DNA from: Tachypleus tridentatus
Taxonomy: Eukaryota > Arthropoda > Merostomata > Xiphosura > Limulidae
DNA length: 64,000 nucleotides
Reading direction: 5' to 3'
NCBI RefSeq assembly: GCF_004210375.1
Contig: NW_027467782.1
Span: 35,701,771-35,765,770, forward strand
Shown here one piece after another: positions 47,952 to 59,529 of this stretch. A program made the position numbers and the translations under genes. Under the pieces are notes generated by a model, which searched no databases, was not told the DNA's origin, and saw only the letters and a list, made by a program, of their open reading frames with translations. How positions within the stretch are numbered: position 1 is the stretch's first letter; each line of letters begins with the position of its first letter.

Positions 47952-50140
47952 GTTTGTTTTAAGAAATAATATAAAGTATAGAAGTAAATGTACATAATTC
48001 TTTATATGACATTTTCTTTTTTCAGAAGTAAAGAATATAATACAACTGATAGGCTGTGAGATTTTAAAGACAGAGCTTAGCATTGATAGCCATTTGACAG
48101 ACTTCTGCATCTTCTCTTATCAGATTGGCCAATCATTAATTTTGTTTAGATCTGGTAATAAAATGTTTTAAGGGGTAAGAAAGCAGGGAACAGAAAGAAA
48201 ATACCAGTACCAGTACATCTGCTTTGATGTTTACAGTAAATAGAAAAGATTCTGAATTGGTTAATTATCTATCAGTCAGCCAAAGGTATTCTGACTTTTG
48301 GGACATTTTACTTAACTTTAGTCTTTCAGTCGTTTTTCAGGATGTGAATTCTATTGTGAGAAACTATTTTCAAAATAATATTAAAAGTACTTCCTTTTAT
48401 CAAAAAATTTTCTTTCTTTCTTATTGTTGATTACAAATCCTAGTTCCATCTTACATATCTAGTCAATTTCAACTTGATTGAAAGTAACATTATTTCTTTT
48501 GACAGTTTATTTTGCCAGTTACAACTGTCACTGCCAGAAACAAAGATAAAACTGTCAAAAATGTATGAGTGACCTATGGTCAGATCTTTGAAATTGAGAT
48601 CAACGTTACTTTTGTCAGTCTAATTAACAATATTTTTGCTAAGAGTATTCTTGGACAGCATGAATTTATATCTAATAATGTTTTTTTTTTAATAGATATT
48701 AAATTATTTATGTGTATCTTATGAGTGCTATAAACTTAACAGTAACATTCAAGAAGAAATAGTTTGAATTATTAGAATAATTTGTTTTATTTACCGTACA
48801 TGTTTACTTAGCTTATGTGCACTGAAGTCTTGTCATAACTTTCAACAAATATAATGTAATATGAAAAACATGAATGTTAAAATAAACTATAATCCACTTT
48901 TGCATGTTACACCAAATGTTATAGCATTAAAAATACCAGTTGAACAGTGATTTTGATTTATATAATTATATAAGACAACATTGTTTGTTTTTTGAATGCT
49001 GTGCAGTGTAAGACTACAGTGTTACTGCAATAGTAAATGATGCACAGGCAGATAGGTTTAAAAAACTGCATCTAGGTTGAGTCAGGTGTCTAAAGCTCTG
49101 TTTGGTTGGTTAAACTTGCTCTTAGACTGTGTCAAATGTCTGTAGTTTTTACTTTGGCACTGTAAGTATACAGACTGCTAAAATAGAGACTATACGAGGA
49201 TAGCTTGTATTTCACACACCTACTAAGGTGCATTATGCTCACATATAGCAGGAAATGACTTGCTTCTTATTGTGCCAAGAACATACCAAGTGGACCAACA
49301 ATATAAGAATAGTAATTTTACAAGTGAGCTATGTCTCACCCTGCTACCACATAACAGCTATGTGCTTATTTGATGAGTATCTGAGAGTCAGGTTAAATAC
49401 CATATTCATATGGAGACATTGTACATATGATGGTGATTCAAGTTGGTGTTGACAGCAATGAACATTGGAAGACTTTGTTTTACGATCTTCTGATTGGACT
49501 ACTAATGCCTTAAATTCTATTATCCTGTGTTCTGTCACATAATGAATTATGATTTTCATTCTAACTGTGTAGAAGTAATCAGTACATCGTCTTCAAAAAA
49601 GAGGGGATTGAGTGAAGTGTGTCACCAGTCTTCATATCCATTGTTCATGCATGAGATACTCTTGTGAGCTTCATCACATCCTATGAAATAATTCAGAATA
49701 CTGAAAATGCCCTGAAGGTATTTGTTTTTAATGGAGTGATTACTGATGCCTTAGAACTTAATGAACATTCTGATTTCGAGTATACAGCATCAGTGCTGTA
49801 CTGCCTTTGTTGTTCATGGTGGTTGTCCTACATATTAAGATGAAATCCCCAGAATTGTGGAGGTGTAAAGATGACTGATTTATACCAAAATGAACTGAAA
49901 ATGTGAGCTGAATAATGTGTTCACAGCAGTTTTTGCGTTATCATAGATGTTATAAATTACAAGAATCTATGAAATATTTTGCTGCATATTTTAGTAGTAG
50001 AATTTTAAAAGCAAAATGGAATGTGAAATAATTTTTTTAACGTTGATAATCAAGGTAGATTTTAATCTCACTAAAATTTAGAATTAATATGTGTTATTAT
50101 AAAAAGAAAAGCAAAACTTTTTATGTATTTGGGTCTATAG
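47952..50140. other. ATR intron, nothing recognised
   Basis: AT-rich; no coding similarity and no bounded repeat found on either strand. Confidence 0.5.
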
Positions 50141-50347
50141 ATCTACAGAGAGATTATGGCTGTTCTAAGCCATGTTGACCAAGCTGAACAGAGCAAATTG
50201 AAGTTTCATGAGAAGACTGACCTTTGCCACTTGAGTGCCCAGACTGTGTTTTCAATATTGGATTGTTTAACGGTTTGGTGTCATCAGTATTTTGTGATGT
50301 TGAGATCTAGTAACCAGAATAACCCAAGCCTGCAAATAAAGGGAAAG
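50141..50347 (+). pseudogene. ATR: ATR exon, about residues 1548-1610
   Basis: Acceptor GGGTCTATAG, donor GGAAAG/GTAGTT, 207 bp, phase 0 at both ends. It reads IYREIMAVLSHVDQAEQ, EKTDLCHLSAQTVFSIL and DCLTVWCHQYFVMLRSS. Human: VYAEIMAVLKHDDQH, ASDLCQLSTQTVFSML and DHLTQWARHKFQALKAE. Open and well conserved. Confidence 0.93.
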
Positions 50348-51798
50348 GTAGTTGGAATACTCATTAATTAATCATGAGCTTAAGTTACTGGTATTTTATG
50401 TTCTTTTCTTTGAGAAATTAAAGACTGTAAATATTATAAAACAATTAAAATGCCTGTTCTAGTCATTGATTAACAGCCTTATTTATGTTTTACAACATAA
50501 AATGTCACTTTGCTAGGAAATAAGTAATGATTTATTAGGGTAATAATTTCAAAATTTGAAGCAGAGTTACCAGAATATTTTCTCATGTAAAATAATTGAA
50601 TTTACTACAAGACTTTCATCTGTAGAAGCTAGTGGTGGTAATAACTTTTGGGTAACAAATTTTCTACAGTGTTCTTTAAGAAAAAATTAATTTCATTATT
50701 AGTCTAGCCTGTATTTCTAAAACTGTTGTGTTGCCTTTTAGATTCCTTTAGGTAGAGGAGAAGGTTTGTCCACTTAGTTGTTGTTACTTTCTCATTGTGT
50801 AAAGCATCATTCTTTGGCTACAGGTTGAGATCCAGTCATATATATTTATATACACACACAAAACATTGTGGTCCAATAACCCTAACCACTAACATGAGAT
50901 ACAGGTTTCATGACTGCCTAAATCCAACCTTGGCTACCTGGTTGAGGCTAACCTATACGAATGATTACTTGTATTCTGTTCCACCTTGGATATAAAAATT
51001 AAGTTTCAGGTGAAGAGCATATCTGTTCTGGAGGTAGTTCAGTTCTCCCACTCTTGTACTATTCTTTTCTTGGTATACCCTGTTCTATGAAGACACTTTC
51101 TGTATGGATCATGCCTGCACCAGCCCCTCCACCTTCTTAACATGGGATTCTAGTGTCAGTAGATGGTATATTTCTTAACTGAACATGTATTTTCGATAAT
51201 ACTTACCTTCACTGACACCTCCTGTTCTACCTTCCCACTAAAACCAAATGTATTTCTCAGAAAAAGTGACTGTGTTGTCAGGATGAGATGGTTATATACA
51301 GTACCTAGTTAGAAGGCACATTAAAGTTTGTGGAGCAGTTTGCTAGTTAGAACTTGTCTAAGGTATTTAAGTTGGGTATAAAAGACTGAAGTTAGTATTT
51401 TCAGTGCTTAGATGGGCAAAATATGGAATCCTTAGAAATCATGAAATAGCTGTAATGTCTGCATAGGTAAGTATTATTGGAAGTGCATTTTAGTTTAAGA
51501 AAGCATTAGTTTCCATTTTTGATACATTACCATCTAAACCCTGAGTTTGACTTATAGTTTAATGAAGAGCAATTGAATATTTTAAATGGTAGTGTGTACA
51601 CAAACCTATGTATGTCACTTAGGTCTTTAACATTCAAGAGATGTACAAACAAGTCATCATGTTCTTTCAAGAGCTGTAGTTTGTGACAGGACCTTTTCAT
51701 CCATGTAGCAAGTGTATAGTTATACTGTGACCTAATCTGGTGCATTATATTCAGTACTGTGTGGTCTAACTTTCATGCAGTATTAAGGACTTAACAAT
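50348..51798. other. ATR intron, nothing recognised
   Basis: A stretch around 50990-51260 is richer in C than its surroundings and may be an old repeat, but I cannot name it. Nothing else supported. Confidence 0.45.
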
Positions 51799-53165
51799 GT
51801 TTAATCCTTTTATAATGGGTCATGGATCAAAGGCCATCTTGTTGTGTTTGTTGACTTGCATTCAAGATTGTATTGAACAAATATTTTATGAATTTATGTC
51901 AGTAAGTTTGGAATCAAATTGTAGATTATAATTTTACTATTTAATGTTATGTATGAGTTAATTTCTTAGTTTAAAAATAAGTATTAAAAGAACATAAATA
52001 TTGATTTTAGTGAGTCACATGTTATGTTTAATGCTGCACAGTTTAAAATTAGATGTTTGTGGTGTCAAAATACTAAGTTCACAGTTTCATACAAATTAGG
52101 AACTCAGATTACTAACTTTGACAAGCTAGAATATAAAATAAAAAGGTATGAGGTCTTTAACACAGTGGGCTCTATTCAACTCTTTCCAATTTTTTGAAAC
52201 AGTCCATTATATACTCTTACTACAGTATATGACATGTGAATAACCAATCAGTAGCTTAAGATGTTCCTAAAGTGGTTTTTTAGCTATTTTAATCTTTGAA
52301 AAAGCTAGTGTTCTTTCAATCTAAGTTTTCAAGGAGTTTGGTTGTGTCTTTAGTCTGCTCATAGTTTCATATATTTTAAAATTGATATAAATCTAGTTAC
52401 TAAGTGGAATTCTATGGTATCAGTGTAGTTACTTATGATTTTTTGGTTATTCAACTGTATGTATAAAACCTAAAAAAAAATTGTTTGATATCCTCCACTT
52501 GTGAAATTTCAAAAGGCTTAGCAACTTATGTCCAGCAACAACCAAGTACAGAGATCGTAGAGAGAAGAGATAATTGTTTGCTTTTCCCATTTTTTTTTCT
52601 ATATTTTAAGAAAAGTTTAATAATTTATTTCTAAATAGTCATAATGTATATACATATATATAATGTATAATAATTTAAATGTGTCTGTATATTACAAAAT
52701 ACTAGTCCACTAAAACACAGCCAAGACAGAAAAGACTAAAGGTCAGTTTTATGTTACTGGATATGTAATATGAGAGCACCAGATCAATGCAAGTTGCACA
52801 ATGCTAGCTAGGCATGACTGGAAGGTCAGTAACATAATAAATATATATGTAACATGTAGCATTATGAGACTTAGTCTACTTAAACTAAACATTTGTATTT
52901 TCATATTACAATATGTCATCATCATAGCACTAAAAAAAAAAATTATTTATTTCCTAATTTTTTAATGATAGTTACAAAGCTAGTTAAGTGACAGACCCCA
53001 CAGCTGGAGTGTAGAAAATAACATAATGTATAAAGTTTTACTGAAATCAAACATCTGAAATATATTTGGGAAGTTTTAGAGATTATGCAAATAATATTTG
53101 AGATTTTTGGGATGAAGAACAGTTTTTAACTCGTAACATGAAATCACTTTGCACTCATACTAGTA
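51799..53165 (+). mobile_element. TTAA-edged non-autonomous element plus interspersed repeat copy 3
   Basis: Begins TTAATCCTTTTATAATGGGT then CATGGATCAAAGGCCA, as at 55796 (TTAACCCTTTCCAGATGGGT, CATGGGTCAAAGGCCA). From about 52330 it matches 11940-12860: TTACTAAGTGGAATTC, TTTGGTTATTCAA, CCACTAAAACACAGCC and AATTATTTATTTCCTAATTT. The right terminus is not clear. No coding capacity. Confidence 0.6.
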
Positions 53166-54265
53166 ATGAAACAGACTCAATTTTCACAAACAGATCTTTT
53201 ATAAAAATAGTTCACGAAACATCTGATTTTTGTAAAAAAAAATACTTGTATCTGTACTAATGTCTACCAGATTTTGTGAAGGTACATGTGCTGTGTCAAA
53301 AGTTATAGTACAAATACTTAATGTGTGCAAATGTGTAGATGAACTTGTATATTATACTGAGTCTGTAGCAAAAGGGCAAATTACTGCTAGTTATCATAAT
53401 TTTTTCCTGATCTGTCTCTAGCAAAAGCTATCCTTCATATATAAAATGAAGTAGCATGTATAAACTATCTGTTACACCTTATTCATTGATATTTGTATGT
53501 AACTTCTAAAAATATGTAACCTGTAAACTTTAGAACTACATTGATAATGAAGAGAAATTCATCTTTGTATGTGGCTTATGTACTTGTATTGTATATTGTG
53601 TCTTCAACTTGGTTCACTGATGAAAACTTTGACTGCATTTAACAGAAACAAGATATGTCAGCAGTCTCATTTGAAAAATCTGATAAGCTGACAATTTTAC
53701 AGATTTTGGTTTAAAGTGGAGAAACTATAGAATGATGTGTTGGAGCTTTCATCCTGGAAGGAAGCAAATGTGATGATTGTTATGGTATAAATAAAACCAG
53801 AATTTACAAAATATTCGATTTCTCAAAACAAGCAAAGTAAGTTGCAGTTTAATAATAAAATGATCTTGTGGAAACCACCAAAATGTGTTGCCAACTTGCC
53901 CTTGAAAGTAGAAATTCAGCTAAGAAATGATGGCAGAGTTTCAATGTTGAATTCATTTGCAATTTTTCAGTTTCTGTGCCACATCTCCTTTAGCTCTATA
54001 TATATATATCAACATACTCCATGAAATGCTTCAGTTCATTGTAGAGTCAAATTATTGCAACATCAGTATTTTGGGATTCATCTTTAGTGGTTTTTATTGT
54101 TTTTCTGATAAGCTTCAAAGATCTGAAGTTGTTTACATGTACAATCTGTACTATTATAGTTCATTCAAACTTTGCTGCTTTCAACATCTGTTTTGTAACT
54201 GATATCAACTTCTGTTTAGAACTTTATCGTTAAAATAATAGATAAAATTCCAAATTATTGTGCTG

Positions 54266-54615
54266 TGACCAATTTTCTTTTGACTTGATGGAGGTTGTTA
54301 AGATTTTGTTATTGACAAATAAAAAACCCATAATTACACATTTTTGCAAGGTGACCTGTTTTTCTTGGACCTGACAGAAATTTTTGTGATTCTATTCTTT
54401 ACATAATAAGACATGGTTTGTAATTATTGGTGACCTAATGGAGGTCCTATGGGTTTTGTTCTTGACAGAATAAAAACGATTCTTAGTTGTTGAGATGTAA
54501 TCTGCTACTAGGACCTCAAGATGGCTGTTTTGGTTCTGTTGTTAACAGAATAGAATTATTCTCAGTTATTGAGATGTGACCCATTACTAAGACCTCATGA
54601 TGACTGTTGTGGTTC
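54266..54615. repeat. Degenerate tandem repeat, period about 70-85 bp
   Basis: Four to five units share GTGACC...GACCTNATGGAGG, TTTTGTTCTTGACAGAATAA and ATTCTTAGTTGTTGAGAT. Units differ strongly. Confidence 0.65.
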
Positions 54616-54747
54616 TGTATATTCATAAGCTCATGCATAGAATGAATACACCAACTTTCCTTAATCTATAATAAATGTTTTACATGTAAAGACAATGTAT
54701 TTTTCGTTTTTTGTGATTTGCTTTTGCTAATGCATGAATTGACAAAG

Positions 54748-54934
54748 TTGTTATTTCTCTTGTGGACCCACATAATGATCCCAACTATAAGTCTGTTTAT
54801 GACTTCCTGAAGAGTGTTCCAGAAGACCTTTTAGCTCCTTTGTTTGTCAAGCTTATGCTCGGGCTTTAATGTATTTAGAATTATCAATCAAGAATAACCA
54901 AGAATCATCACGGCTACAGTTGGCTTTCTTGCAG
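54748..54934 (+). pseudogene. ATR: ATR exon, about residues 1615-1677, frameshifted
   Basis: The first part reads VVISLVDPHNDPNYKSV, YDFLKSVPEDLLA (human DSMVSTVDYEDYQSV, TRFLDLIPQDTLA). After GACCTTTTAGCTCC near 54835 the homology moves to another frame: SFVCQAYARALMYLELSI, SSRLQLAFLQ (human SFRSKAYTRAVMHFESFI, HLGFLQK). In the first frame a stop follows 13 codons later. A loss of one base (or four) near 54840 explains this. The acceptor is also poor: the only AG near the start of homology (54746-54747) does not fit the phase of the previous exon. The donor GCAG/GTAAAT is normal. Confidence 0.82.
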
Positions 54935-55653
54935 GTAAATAATTTTGAAATGATATCTCTTGTAATTTTGTATAATGAAATATTAATACTACTAAGATTA
55001 CATCACATGCCAGAATATTCTGTTTGATTTCAAATGACAAAATAATAGTTTAAGGAAAACAATAGATATTGGTAATTTTGCATTGAAACAGATTTTAAGT
55101 GTGAATCTGCAGTGTGTGTTATGTGAAGTTGCAATATTCATGAGATGAATAGAAACCAAACTGTGTAAAGTTTAATACTTACAATCTTTCAATGAGCTAA
55201 TTGTATAATAAAATTCTGGGCTTGTACCTCAAACTCAGATTTGTGCTATAACTTTTACTACTGTCAGACTTACATCTTCTGTAGTACAACTTTACATGCA
55301 CATATACATAAAATTATAGCTCTCAAAGAATATTTTCAGAGTACTCATGTTAAAATGTTTTTATTTTTTTATTGTTTACACCTTTTCTCCTGATAATTTG
55401 GTTCATATCAACAAAATTTCCCATTATTTCAATGGTACTGTCACAGGGCAGACTCAGTGTACCTTATTTCTGATCCTGTGCCTCTCCTTACCTGTTAATG
55501 AACTTCAGAATCACTCTTTATAAGAATAAGGAATCTAAGAATATTCAGTATTCAAATGCAAAAATGTTTTTATATATATATAGGATGAATGCATTGTTTT
55601 TTATTACTACTTTTTTTCAGTTGTGATCAGTATGCATCTATTTTTTGTCTTAG

Positions 55654-55759
55654 AAACTGTACATCCTCCTTGATGAACCAGATGGAGTGGCAGGAGTAGC
55701 AGCATCTCGTCAAGAAGACCCCACACTTCATGATTTGATTCTAGGTCATGAAGCAACTG
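55654..55759 (+). pseudogene. ATR: ATR exon, about residues 1678-1713
   Basis: Acceptor TTTTTTGTCTTAG, donor CAACTG/GTATGT. It reads KLYILLDEPDGVAGVAAS, RQEDPTLHDLILGHEATG. Human: KLYAAMHEPDGVAGVSAI, RKAEPSLKEQILEHESLG. This is the hallmark EPDGVAG motif of the ATR FAT region. Open, phase 0 in, phase 1 out. Confidence 0.95.
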
Positions 55760-55795
55760 GTATGTAAAGTAAATATTTCTTTATGTATGTAACTG

Positions 55796-56150
55796 TTAAC
55801 CCTTTCCAGATGGGTCATGGGTCAAAGGCCACATCATTGCACTTGTCAACTTACATTCAAAATTTTATTGAACTACTATTTTATAACTTCTTAAGTTTGG
55901 TATCAAACTGTATGTTAATATTTAAATTTTCATATTATATGTTATTTAAAAGACACCTAAACATCGATTTTTGTGTGTGATGTGTTCATGATGTGTTTTT
56001 ATCTGATTTTGAGTTATCTGTGAACTTTTAAATTTGGTTGTTTGTTAGTAATTCAAATTAGCATATACTAAGGTAATTAGAGAACTGATTTTGTGGTCTT
56101 TATTTACTGAGTACTAACTTAAACATAATTAAATTTTATCCTGTGTATAG
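55796..56150 (+). mobile_element. TTAA-edged element, 5' fragment
   Basis: TTAACCCTTTCCAGATGGGT, CATGGGTCAAAGGCCACATC and the next 300 bp follow the start of the copy at 51799. It breaks off before the SINE at 56173. Confidence 0.6.
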
Positions 56151-56172
56151 TATTATCTACTAATTGATTTGT

Positions 56173-56288
56173 TCCCAGTTGGTACAGCAGTAAGTTTATA
56201 GATTTACAATGCTAAAATCAGGGTTCAATTCCCCTCGGTAGACTCAGCAGATAGCCAGATGTTTGCTATAAGAAAACACACACACACA
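56173..56288 (+). repeat. tRNA-derived SINE, family 2 (good head)
   Basis: The tRNA-like head has an A-box-like TTGGTACAGCAGTAAG, an anticodon region GATTTACAATGC (TAC, Val-like) and a B box GGTTCAATTCC. It is followed by CGGTAGACTCAGCAGATAGC, TTTGCTATAAGAAAACACAC and a CA-repeat tail. The head would not fold as a good tRNA, so this is a SINE, not a tRNA gene. Confidence 0.88.
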
Positions 56289-58740
56289 TTGATTTTGTTG
56301 TTTTTTATAAACTGGTAAGTCTATAACCTAGTTATTTTTGGTGAATTTCTGTTTTCTCAATCACTATGATTTTCTTTTACACAGATATACTATCCATTTA
56401 TTTTATTAATTCAAGCTATGCTATTTTTATTAATTATTCTATTACATTGTATCCAACATAAAATTTATACAATTATACACTTGTGCTTTTAATGTTTTAA
56501 AAAGTTGTCCAAAGATGATGATAAGTCTTCATGACAACACTGGTATTACTGATGATGATGTTTTTTGCTTCCAGCATCTCTCTCTTCATCCTCAGATAAC
56601 TTAACTCTGGGTGTACAAGCTAAAGAGGCATATTGAAAACTTCTTAAACAGCTTACCTGTTTGCTGTGGATGGACATACTTTGTCAGCATTCAAAACTCT
56701 AGTAAAGTGTAAAAGCAAAATGGGGTACAGTTGATTTCAGATCTTGATAATGCCAATAGAAAGAAATAATTAATTAACATTATTGTTGAAGCCATTCAAG
56801 TTGCAGTACTTTTATGCAATGCTTAGTTGTGGTAGTTACACATGAAAACTGGCTCTAAAATAAACAAACTGATTTTTTGCTAAAGCAGTGAAGCAATGTT
56901 TACAGTTTATTTCTGTTGTTGCCTTACAGAACATTGGGAGCTTTGGCGATGTAGGTACAAGTAATCTAAAGAGGATTATTGGTGATGGACTTAAAGATGA
57001 TGGAAATGTTTTAATTCCATCAAAGAAATATGCTTACATGCTAATTTTAGCTACAGCTTATGAAGTCTCTTCTGACAAATCCTGTTTTTTTTAAATATTG
57101 CCTTTAGAATTAAGAACTTAAAACTTGTATACTGTTATAATATGCATTATTAGCTGAGATGTTTATGCTATTCTAATTGTTATAACAAATTAATTAAATT
57201 TTGATTGTGAGACACTAAGATCTTGTGTCATGCCAAGTAAGTAATACTTTGGCGATCGGTTTATCTTTTTCAGAACAAGCATCATAGTGTGAGAATTGAC
57301 ATTTGCTCAGTAGGTAATACCCTCTTCTCTAACTCATTTTCCATTGCATCAAGAGCTATGAAAGTTAACATAATTTCTTATAATGTTGTAATCACTCACA
57401 CAAAAGCATAACTTTTATAGTCTTCGATCTCATTTGGTTACACATCCAGAAATTGTAAATTTGTAAATCAGACCCAATGTGACATGCCCACATATCACAT
57501 CCTCTTGTTTCAGAAATTGCCAGTAGTTATCTGTGATGTTTAATACCACATTATGTGTAAATAATAGAAAGCCAACATTCTAAGGCTGGTGTAGAATCTC
57601 TAGCATCAGGGAAACATTTGCTGAGGCTTTGTTATCTTAACATCTTTTATATTTTGGTATTTCTGATTTACTTGCTCCTGATTATGATATAGTGACCTAA
57701 TTTTAATTCACTAACTTGACAGGTTCTCTTCTGCCAAAGAAAATCCACAGTCAATTTAATGGACTCCGACAAGGGGATCATTGTGATTATCAAATGGTAC
57801 TTCTGTACGTGAAATCAGAAAACATCGTGTTTAAGTGTGTATCTTTATTAATAACTGTTTATACATACCCCTGTTATTCCATCCTTCATTGTGTGCACTA
57901 AAGAGGGAAAATTTTAACTTTATACAGTACTGCCTGGAAATTGTTATCAGATATTATGTCATGGAACTTTCTATTTGCAGTTCATTGTTTTCCATAAACT
58001 ATAAAACAGCTTGTTGTGTGGCTTCCATCTCTGTTCTTGAACTTCTTGTATAAGACTTTAAGTTTCACAAGAAGAATGTGTTGTTTTGCAAGACAGTAAG
58101 TACCCAGTCGTCTCTCTGTTTAATATAGGGACCATTTGTGAGTGCGATGACAGATCACTGCTTACATTTTAAATAACTGCTGACAAAATTTTTCTGATTC
58201 CCTCTTTGTCTTCTCTCTCTATTTTCTGTTCAGGTTAATTACCACAGATTCCAGTGGTACCAGATGTTTATTTAACATGAGGAACTATGAAACAAGTTGG
58301 TGATCAGTTATCTTAATAGTGACTCTTTAACAAAGGTCCAACCATAACTGTATCTTTAGGTGCCATTTAGGTAGTCTCTTTCTTGATTGGTATCTGTAAA
58401 TCATTGTGGAGCTGTAATTTCCCAACTAAAAAGGACAGTGGTTCAATGATGAACTTTCTAGAAAAGTTTATTTTTTATTATTTTACATTTAACTTTGAAA
58501 AAGTGAAAATTGCTTGATTCTGCAGAACACTTTAAGGCATTATAAACAAGGGAGAAAATACAAAAGATTAATAATTGGTGCAGCTATGTGTATTTTAATA
58601 GTCAATATAGTTTCAGTTAAAAGGTAATAAATGAAGTTCATTCTAAGAATGTGTATATTTTTGCCTGCTAATTGTTCCATGTTACCTGTACCTTAGTACA
58701 GTTTTGTAACTCCATTTTTTATTTATCAAATTTGTAGCAG
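56289..58740. other. ATR intron; expected exon not found
   Basis: Human residues about 1714-1795 (CYDRAIQLEPDQIIHYHG and onward) should lie between the exons at 55654 and 58741, but I found no similarity in any frame. Part of it (about 57195-57600: GCATAACTTTTATAGTCTTC, CAGACCCAATGTGACATGCC, TCACATCCTCTTGTTTCAG) resembles the middle of the TTAA-flanked family. The frames at 56888-57094 and 57716-57901 are unrecognised. Confidence 0.5.
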
Positions 58741-58800
58741 ATTTCTTCTGATAACTGGGAAGTTGCAGTTGGAAAAATTCTTCTTTCTGTTAAAGAAAAG
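58741..58800 (+). pseudogene. ATR: ATR exon, about residues 1796-1815 (last one seen)
   Basis: It follows TTTGTAGCAG (58738 is an equally possible start) and ends GAAAAG/GTATGA. It reads ISSDNWEVAVGKILLSVKEK, against human KSTTWSVRLGQLLLSAKKRD. Short, but the W...G..LLS.K pattern is specific and the position fits. No later ATR exon was found up to 64000. Confidence 0.75.
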
Positions 58801-58896
58801 GTATGAGAAACTTTTAATAACTAATATATAGTCATTTATATAACAAGTTTAATATGTAGTAACTTATGGATGACACTTTTTTGCCAAGTGCCCTTG

Positions 58897-58935
58897 TTTC
58901 TTAATTAGTAATTGTAAAAATTACTAATTAAGAAA
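58897..58935. repeat. Perfect 17-bp inverted repeat, 5-base loop
   Basis: TTTCTTAATTAGTAATT, loop GTAAA, AATTACTAATTAAGAAA. It lies about 95 bp downstream of the last ATR exon. It is AT-only apart from four G/C pairs, and may be no more than a small fold-back. Confidence 0.9.
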
Positions 58936-59529
58936 GTAAATTTTAAAGTTAGCTTATTTACAACAAACAAACATACTTATCTCAAATAATAGGAACGTTT
59001 ATGTTGATCTTTCCAGTGGTGGATTAAAGGTTGTATGTGCTTAGTGGCTAATAATCTTTGAGGGTCCTACAATGGGCCTCCATTAAGACCATAAGCCCTA
59101 GGGCTGAGCCCCTTCTAGCCCCAACCTAAATGACCCATTGGATCTTTCAATTTAAATTATATTGTAGACTTTAAGAAAATGTTTATTGTGTTGCACTCTT
59201 GGTTTCACTTAGTGTCAAGCCTCTGACATATTTGTACCACACACTGCAAAAGTAATTGTTGAGCATTTTAGTCATCCTAAGTGGTGCTCAGCAATAACAT
59301 ATGGTAAATGTACATTTTTATTCTTTAAGTTATGTTACATTTTGAAATTTGAATGACAGTATGATTACTTTCTAACATTTAATGTAGAATATCCTGTTTG
59401 TGAAATAAAATTTGGCATCAACATTATCCATGTCTGTTCTTCTGTAATTTCAAAAGTAAATGTTGAGTTTTGTTTCTTTGTGCAACTTTTCAAACTGGAG
59501 ACAGGCAAATGATTGAACAGAGACCACTA

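Larger units (their letters stand above)
13270..58800 (+). pseudogene. ATR: ATR checkpoint kinase gene copy, broken and incomplete
   Basis: ATR is the nuclear PI3K-like kinase that, with ATRIP, senses RPA-coated single-stranded DNA and starts the replication checkpoint. Here exons collinear with human ATR appear at 13270, 13748, 21451, 22486, 30858, 33150, 40081, 46590, 47010, 47814, 50141, 54748, 55654 and 58741. They cover only N-terminal HEAT repeats (about residues 122-445) and the segment running into the FAT domain (about 1369-1815). Residues about 445-1369 and about 1714-1795 are missing from contiguous sequence, and no FAT remainder, kinase or FATC exon follows. One exon has two stop codons, one an out-of-frame deletion, one a frameshift. 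Most other exons keep their frame and phase. Identity is firm. Whether it is a decayed paralog, a gene under recent loss or a chimeric assembly cannot be settled from sequence alone; a decayed paralog is preferred. Confidence 0.85.

Noticed and set aside
56173-56240. tRNA-Val gene
   Set aside because: Good A and B boxes and a TAC loop, but the arms do not pair well and the sequence continues into a SINE body with a CA tail.
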